Positions 59,657-64,000 of a stretch of 64,000 nt of DNA are shown piece after piece. The position numbers and the translations under genes are program-made. Each line of letters begins with the position of its first letter. Position 1 is the stretch's first letter. The stretch spans positions 1,364,001 through 1,428,000 of the forward strand of contig NZ_CP149822.1 in assembly GCF_038396755.1 (NCBI RefSeq). Direction: 5' to 3'. The notes beneath the pieces are model-generated. The model was not told the DNA's origin. It saw only the letters and a program-made list of their open reading frames with translations, and made no database searches. The stretch is from Chitinophaga pollutisoli. Its GTDB lineage: Bacteria > Bacteroidota > Bacteroidia > Chitinophagales > Chitinophagaceae.

Positions 59657-60006
59657 TATTTTACCAACTTTCACACCGAAAAACCGAATACACTACTTTT
59701 TATTGAATTACCTTATGAAAGCACATTTCCTATTGCCAGTACTTACCCGGTGAATAACCGCGGTGCCGTGGTGGCTACCGGAAAGGTATACACGGAGATG
59801 GTTACGAAAAAGGAATTGCCGGTGCAGGCGGCGAATTATTATATGCCGGGGGGATTTGTAGCATATCGCCTGAAGGGGATATTGCGAGGCTGTTTTAATA
59901 GTAGTTGTCACCCGTTTTTATCCGGGTACCAGGCGGAGCAACATTTCGCGATGCGCAAGCCCGTCCAATTACTTTTGAGACAGCCTTTTCTTTGTATTGG
60001 GTAAGT
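59657..60006. other. Intergenic region, no supported gene
   Basis: A 12-codon start (ATG near 59715) runs into TGA, and a GTG-initiated 84-codon frame (59750-60004) has low-quality composition. This might be a decayed gene, but nothing recognisable remains. Confidence 0.4.
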
Positions 60007-60279
60007 TTATCCTATCGGGGAATCCAGGATAGCCTGTTCGAATGCGGCTTCGAGGGGCAAGTAGGGTGGCGGGCAAACGTTGCGGCCTACAATCTTGAAA
60101 GCACCGGCATCATTCAGCTGGATATGAAAACGCGCCTCCTTTCCTTCCCAGGGAACGTACACCTGGTACAGCTGCTTGTGTACGCAGTTCATCGTTACAA
60201 ATCGGACGCGCACCGTTTCTCCGTTGACTTCAAACTCTTTATCGAAACTCCTGATTAACTTCCAGCCTAATGAACTCAT
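60007..60279 (-). CDS. Small uncharacterised protein
   Basis: 90 residues from ATG 60279 (MSSLGWKLIRSFDKEFEVNG); an in-frame ATG at 60300 would add 7. It has a compact alternating pattern (VRVRFVTMNCVHKQLYQVYV) consistent with a small beta-rich fold, and a Pro-rich NVCPPPYLPLEAA near the end. No family recognised, no signal peptide or membrane helix. It lies between the AraC and LacI regulators, divergent from LacI. Confidence 0.6.
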   Translation of the reverse strand: MSSLGWKLIRSFDKEFEVNGETVRVRFVTMNCVHKQLYQVYVPWEGKEARFHIQLNDAGAFKIVGRNVCPPPYLPLEAAFEQAILDSPIG

Positions 60280-60332
60280 GTGTCTTAAAATGAAGGACAA
60301 ATGTAGCCAAAAAATGATTTTCCCGCCAAAAC

Positions 60333-60363
60333 TTGCTTACTTAATCGTTTAAGCATATATTTA
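60333..60363 (+). promoter_or_regulatory. LacI gene promoter with embedded LacI-type operator
   Basis: TTG (60333-60335) and TATATTTA (60356-60363) are 20 bases apart. The spacer holds CTTAATCGTTTAAG (60340-60353), a near-palindrome centred on CG as in LacI-family operators. The start codon at 60368 is 5 bases away. This predicts autorepression. Confidence 0.6.
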
Positions 60364-60367
60364 TTTT

Positions 60368-61387
60368 ATGAAGAAGAAAGTCTCGCTCAAGGACATTGCG
60401 CAGGAGGCCGGGGTATCCACGGCGCTCGTCTCCTACGTTATGACCAATAAGGAAGAGAAAGCCAGGGTGGGACGAGAAATGGCGCGCAAGATCCGCAAGA
60501 TCGCGCAGAAACTCAATTATCAGCCCAATCACCTTGCCCGCAGCCTGAAAAGCGGCCGGTCGGATACCATCGGGCTGATCGTGGCCGACATTTCCAACCC
60601 CTTCTTCGGCCACATCGCCCGCACCATCGAAGATGAGGCCAAACAACACAACTACACCGTCATCTTCGGCAGTTCGGATGAGAACGTGGACAAATCCGGC
60701 GACCTGATCAACGCTTTGCTAAACCGGCAGGTCGATGGGCTGATCGTGATCCCGGCGGAAGGATCCGAACAACAAATCCGCCGGCTCAAAGAGCGGCATG
60801 TTCCGTTCGTGCTCATGGACCGCCCTTTCCCCGACGTAGACGCCAGCAGCATCAGCATCAACAACGCCGGGGCGGCTTACGAAGCTGTAAAACACCTGCT
60901 GCTTTCAGGCAGGAGGCGCGTTGGCATGATCGCCTACAAAACCGGGCTGCACCATATTGCGGAGCGCCGCAGTGGTTACACGCAAGCCCTCAGCGATTAC
61001 GGCCTTGAAAAAGAAAAACGGATCAAACTTGCGCGGTATTCCCACCTCCGCGACGATATCCGCAAAGCGATCGACCAGCTTACCGGCGGCAAACATCCCG
61101 CGGATGCGCTGTTCTTCGCCACCAACAGCCTTGCCATCGAAGGGCTGCGGTATATCAGCGAGCTGGGAATCAGCGTGCCGGAGCAACTGGCCGTGGTGAG
61201 CTTCGACGAAAGCGAAGCCTTCGATCTATTCCACGCGCCTGTTACCTACATCCGGCAACCGATCCGGGAAATGGGCAAAGCGGCCGTGCGCCTGCTGCTG
61301 GAACAGATCCGCGACGGCGACAAGCCTACGGAAGCCATTTGCCTCGATGCGGAACTGATAGTGCGGCAATCGACCGCGAAAAAGTAA
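60368..61387 (+). CDS. LacI-family transcriptional regulator
   Basis: 339 residues. N-terminal HTH and hinge: SLKDIAQEAGVSTALVSYVM, LNYQPNHLARSLKSGRSDTI. Periplasmic-binding-protein-like sensor: GLIVADISNPFFGHIARTIE, DGLIVIPAEGSEQQI, RRRVGMIAYKTGLHHIAERR, ALFFATNSLAIEGLRYISEL, and the end VVSFDESEAFDLFH. It precedes a GH172 gene and an aldehyde dehydrogenase on the same strand. Operator-like palindromes stand in its own promoter and before GH172, so it is likely a local repressor responding to a sugar. Confidence 0.94.
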   Translation: MKKKVSLKDIAQEAGVSTALVSYVMTNKEEKARVGREMARKIRKIAQKLNYQPNHLARSLKSGRSDTIGLIVADISNPFFGHIARTIEDEAKQHNYTVIFGSSDENVDKSGDLINALLNRQVDGLIVIPAEGSEQQIRRLKERHVPFVLMDRPFPDVDASSISINNAGAAYEAVKHLLLSGRRRVGMIAYKTGLHHIAERRSGYTQALSDYGLEKEKRIKLARYSHLRDDIRKAIDQLTGGKHPADALFFATNSLAIEGLRYISELGISVPEQLAVVSFDESEAFDLFHAPVTYIRQPIREMGKAAVRLLLEQIRDGDKPTEAICLDAELIVRQSTAKK

Positions 61388-61438
61388 AATCGAATTCCAC
61401 TGGTATGCCACGTGAACGAGGACAGCGAATGAAAGGGG

Positions 61439-61456
61439 CGCTTTATCGATCAAGCG
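61439..61456 (+). promoter_or_regulatory. LacI-type operator upstream of GH172
   Basis: CGCTTTATCGATCAAGCG is an 18-base palindrome with one mismatched pair, centred on CG. Its 14-base core fits CTTWATCGWTYAAG, shared with the operator at 60340-60353. Confidence 0.6.
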
Positions 61457-61480
61457 AAAAACCTTCAAACAATACACATT

Positions 61481-62617
61481 ATGAAAACACTGCTCCTTCT
61501 CTCCTTTTGCGCCTGCCTGGCACTTTTATCGGCAGCGCAACAGCCTTTCAACGGACTGGATATGAACATGGGCAACCTGCACCGCCTGTCCGACGCCAAA
61601 ACCCGCTCCATTTCTCCTGAAAACTTCACCGGCGAGCCCGGCAAAGGCGGCATGGCCACGCTCGAACAGGGCAACGCCCGCAACGCCGCGCGCGACCTCG
61701 GCCAGGGCTGGAAAGTGAACCCCTACGTACACATCGAGCCCGGACAAACTTTCACCCTCGCCGAAATCAATGGCTCCGGCGCGATCCAGCACATCTGGAT
61801 GACCCCTACCGGCAACTGGCGATATTCCATCCTCCGTTTTTATTGGGACGACGAAACCACGCCCAGCGTGGAAGTGCCCGTGGGAGATTTCTTCGGGATG
61901 GGCTGGGGAGAATATGCGCAACTCAGCTCGCTGGCGGTGACCGTGAATCCCGGCAGCGCCTTCAACTGCTACTGGACCATGCCCTTCCGCAAGAAGTGCA
62001 AAATCACCATGGAAAATATTAACACGGAAAGAATGACGCTGTATTACCAGGTTGACTATACGTTGACGCAGGTACCGGAAGACGCGGCCTACTTTCATGC
62101 GCAATTCCGCCGCAACAATCCCGTGAAAGACGCTGAATTCACGCTGGCAGACGGAATTAAAGGGAAAGGGCACTACGTAGGCACCTACATGGCCTGGGGC
62201 GTGAATAACAACGGCTGGTGGGGAGAGGGCGAGATTAAATTTTTCATGGACGGCGACAACAAGTTCCCGACCATTTGCGGCACCGGCACGGAAGATTACT
62301 TCTGCGGGTCTTACAACTTCGACAACAAAGGCAAATACCAGGAATTCACGACCCCATACGCGGGATTGCACCAGGTTATCCGTCCGGATGGATTGTATAA
62401 ATCGCAGCAGCGCTTCGGGCTGTACCGCTGGCATATTATGGACCCGGTGCGCTTCGACAAGGATTTGAAAATTACCATCCAGGACCTGGGCTGGCGCAGT
62501 GGCGGGCGGTATCTCCCCCAGCAGTCGGACATCAGTTCGGTCGTGTTCTGGTACCAGCGCGAGCCGCATGCGCCATTCCCGAAGCTGCAGCCGAAAGACC
62601 AGCTGGAAGTGAATTGA
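61481..62617 (+). CDS. GH172-family (DUF2961) glycoside hydrolase
   Basis: 378 residues with signal peptide MKTLLLLSFCACLALLSAA. The DUF2961 signature spans the protein: DLGQGWKVNPYVHIEPGQTF, GAIQHIWMTPTGNWRYSIL, VEVPVGDFFGMGWG, and GTGTEDYFCGSYNFD with conserved acidic residues likely to act in catalysis. GH172 enzymes act on fructofuranosides or arabinofuranosides, including difructose dianhydrides and arabinan. It is preceded by a LacI-type operator and followed 27 bases later by an aldehyde dehydrogenase, suggesting an operon that releases and oxidises a sugar such as arabinose. Confidence 0.9.
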   Translation: MKTLLLLSFCACLALLSAAQQPFNGLDMNMGNLHRLSDAKTRSISPENFTGEPGKGGMATLEQGNARNAARDLGQGWKVNPYVHIEPGQTFTLAEINGSGAIQHIWMTPTGNWRYSILRFYWDDETTPSVEVPVGDFFGMGWGEYAQLSSLAVTVNPGSAFNCYWTMPFRKKCKITMENINTERMTLYYQVDYTLTQVPEDAAYFHAQFRRNNPVKDAEFTLADGIKGKGHYVGTYMAWGVNNNGWWGEGEIKFFMDGDNKFPTICGTGTEDYFCGSYNFDNKGKYQEFTTPYAGLHQVIRPDGLYKSQQRFGLYRWHIMDPVRFDKDLKITIQDLGWRSGGRYLPQQSDISSVVFWYQREPHAPFPKLQPKDQLEVN

Positions 62618-62644
62618 TTTGACATCGCAAACAAAGTTGACATT

Positions 62645-64000
62645 ATGAATAATATTGGATTACAGTTGATAGGAAACGAATGGCGGGGTGAAGGCACCCC
62701 AAGCTTCCGCGCCTGGGCCCCCCAGCAACAGCAATGGCTGCCGCAGGAATTCCGGGAAAGCACACCGGATGAGATCAGCCAGGCGGTAACGCTGGCGGAG
62801 GAAGCGTTTCATGTTTACAAGAAAACCTCCGCCCGGGAGCGCGCCGCTTTCCTGAAGGCCATCGCCACCGGGCTGGAATCCCTCGGAGAAGGGCTCCTGA
62901 ACACTGCATCAGAAGAAAGCGGCCTGCCGCTGGCGAGGCTGCAGGGCGAGCGCGACCGCACCACCAATCAGTTGCGGCTTTTCGCGGGCATGATCGAAGA
63001 GGGTTCGTGGGTCAATGCCCGCATCGACCGTGGCACGCCCGATATCCGGCAGATGCAGATCCCGCTTGGGCCGGTGGCCGTTTTCGGGGCGAGCAACTTC
63101 CCGCTGGCATTTTCCGTTGCCGGCGGCGATACCGCGGCAGCACTGGCCGCCGGCTGTCCCGTGATCTGCAAAGCCCATCCCGCACACCCGCACACCTCAC
63201 ACCTCGTGGCAGAAGTGATCCGCCAGGCTGCGCAATCCACCCGTATGCCCGAAGGCGTTTTCAGCCTGCTGCATGGCGCTACGGCAGACACCGGGCAGCG
63301 TATCGCGCAACATCCCCTGCTCCGCGCCATCGCGTTCACTGGGTCTTTCGGCGGCGGGAAAGCGCTTTACCAGACCGCTTCGCAACGGCCCGTGCCCATT
63401 CCCGTTTATGCGGAGATGGGCAGCGTGAATCCGGTTTTCGTATTACCCGAAATGTTACGCGTTAACGCGGAAGCTTTCGCCGCGCAATATCTCCAGTCGC
63501 TTACGCTCGGTGTGGGCCAGTTCTGCACCAATCCCGGCGTGCTGGTTGTTGCGGGCGACGCCGGTCCGCTGATGGCTGCCCTGCAGCAAGGGATCGCCCA
63601 GCTGAAGGCTGGCGTGATGCTTACGCCGGGCATCCTATCCGCTTACCAGTCAGGCTTGCAGCGGATGGCCGGGCAGGGCGCCCTGCCGGTAGGGAAAGCC
63701 CCGGAAGAAACCGGAAAAGCCGCGCCGGTCGTGATGCATACCGTATTCAGCAACGTTATCGGCAACCCGGCGATCCTGCATGAAGTGTTCGGCCCCGCCG
63801 GGTTGGTGGTGCAATGCAGCAACACCGATGAGCTGCACGCTTTTGCCGCCTCCCTGGAAGGCCAGCTGACCGCCACCATCCACGGCACACCCGCCGACCT
63901 CGAAGCGCATGCCGGGCTGGTGGATGTTCTACGCGAGAAAGCCGGCCGCCTCCTCGTCAACGGTTTCCCAACGGGCGTGGCGGTGAACCATGCGATGGTG
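62645..64000 (+). CDS. Aldehyde dehydrogenase, alpha-ketoglutaric semialdehyde type (runs off the right edge)
   Basis: 452 codons to the window end, frame open. ALDH blocks: QMQIPLGPVAVFGASNFPLA, AFTGSFGGGKALY, catalytic Glu in YAEMGSVNPVF and Cys in GVGQFCTNPGVLV; start MNNIGLQLIGNEWRG. The NADP-type AldH branch with the FGASNFP motif includes alpha-ketoglutaric semialdehyde dehydrogenases, the final step of oxidative pentose, hexuronate and hydroxyproline routes. It follows GH172 and LacI on the same strand. The dehydratase at 32840 could be part of the same kind of pathway, but it is 28 kb away. Confidence 0.9.
   Translation, partial: MNNIGLQLIGNEWRGEGTPSFRAWAPQQQQWLPQEFRESTPDEISQAVTLAEEAFHVYKKTSARERAAFLKAIATGLESLGEGLLNTASEESGLPLARLQGERDRTTNQLRLFAGMIEEGSWVNARIDRGTPDIRQMQIPLGPVAVFGASNFPLAFSVAGGDTAAALAAGCPVICKAHPAHPHTSHLVAEVIRQAAQSTRMPEGVFSLLHGATADTGQRIAQHPLLRAIAFTGSFGGGKALYQTASQRPVPIPVYAEMGSVNPVFVLPEMLRVNAEAFAAQYLQSLTLGVGQFCTNPGVLVVAGDAGPLMAALQQGIAQLKAGVMLTPGILSAYQSGLQRMAGQGALPVGKAPEETGKAAPVVMHTVFSNVIGNPAILHEVFGPAGLVVQCSNTDELHAFAASLEGQLTATIHGTPADLEAHAGLVDVLREKAGRLLVNGFPTGVAVNHAMV

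Noticed and set aside
1..64000. CRISPR arrays, rRNA, tRNA genes and transposase-bearing insertion sequences
   Set aside because: I looked for regular spaced repeats, tRNA-like cloverleaf ends and transposase frames and found none.

Overview
The window looks like chromosome of a glycan-degrading Bacteroidota, most probably a Chitinophaga-type member of Chitinophagaceae. The evidence is three SusC-type TonB receptors, two SusD partners, two ECF sigma/FecR pairs, many lipoproteins, few Shine-Dalgarno sites, and -7 boxes of the form TAnnTTTG. The host part is GC-rich and dominated by polysaccharide-utilisation genes. No rRNA, tRNA or CRISPR array was seen.

Layout. 1-1588 is the start of a SusC receptor (minus strand). 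1783-5099 is a SWIM/SNF2 helicase broken by a one-base deletion. 5225-8158 is an M16 protease, 8601-10736 a three-domain esterase and 10759-11376 an XRE-cupin regulator. From 11534 a GH29 alpha-L-fucosidase begins, but it is cut by an AT-rich element of about 17.4 kb (12594-29976). The rest of the fucosidase resumes at 29976-31117.

The inserted element reads as an integrative mobilizable element. It has a large serine recombinase at its left edge, a MobA/relaxase pair with an oriT-like region, and no type IV secretion genes. It carries three defence-like cargo modules: a subtilisin-like protease with an AAA+ ATPase, a DUF6922/AbiEii toxin-antitoxin pair, and a five-gene restriction-modification-like operon. 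That operon encodes an XRE regulator, a MTase-like protein, a GIY-YIG-helicase-methyltransferase chain, a Panacea-DUF488 protein and a protein of unknown function. Joining the two element ends rebuilds a dyad attP around a CT core, and joining the flanks rebuilds the fucosidase reading frame.

To the right lie two polysaccharide-utilisation loci on the minus strand. The first (31594-42347) has sigma factor, FecR, SusC, SusD, GH18, an IlvD/Edd dehydratase, an SDR and an EthD lipoprotein. The second (43231-54875) has sigma factor, FecR, SusC, SusD, a DUF1735/DUF4361 lipoprotein, a GH116 enzyme and an RbsD/FucU-like lipoprotein. Then come a trypsin/PDZ protease, a second GH29 fucosidase divergent from an AraC regulator, and a LacI regulator followed by a GH172 enzyme and an aldehyde dehydrogenase cut by the window end. 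Two matching palindromes suggest LacI controls itself and the GH172 operon.

A cross-cutting observation: at least five genes, both host and element, are broken at short homopolymers, and each frame is restored by adding exactly one base to the run. This looks more like consensus undercalling in the assembly than independent gene decay, so those genes should be read as probably intact.
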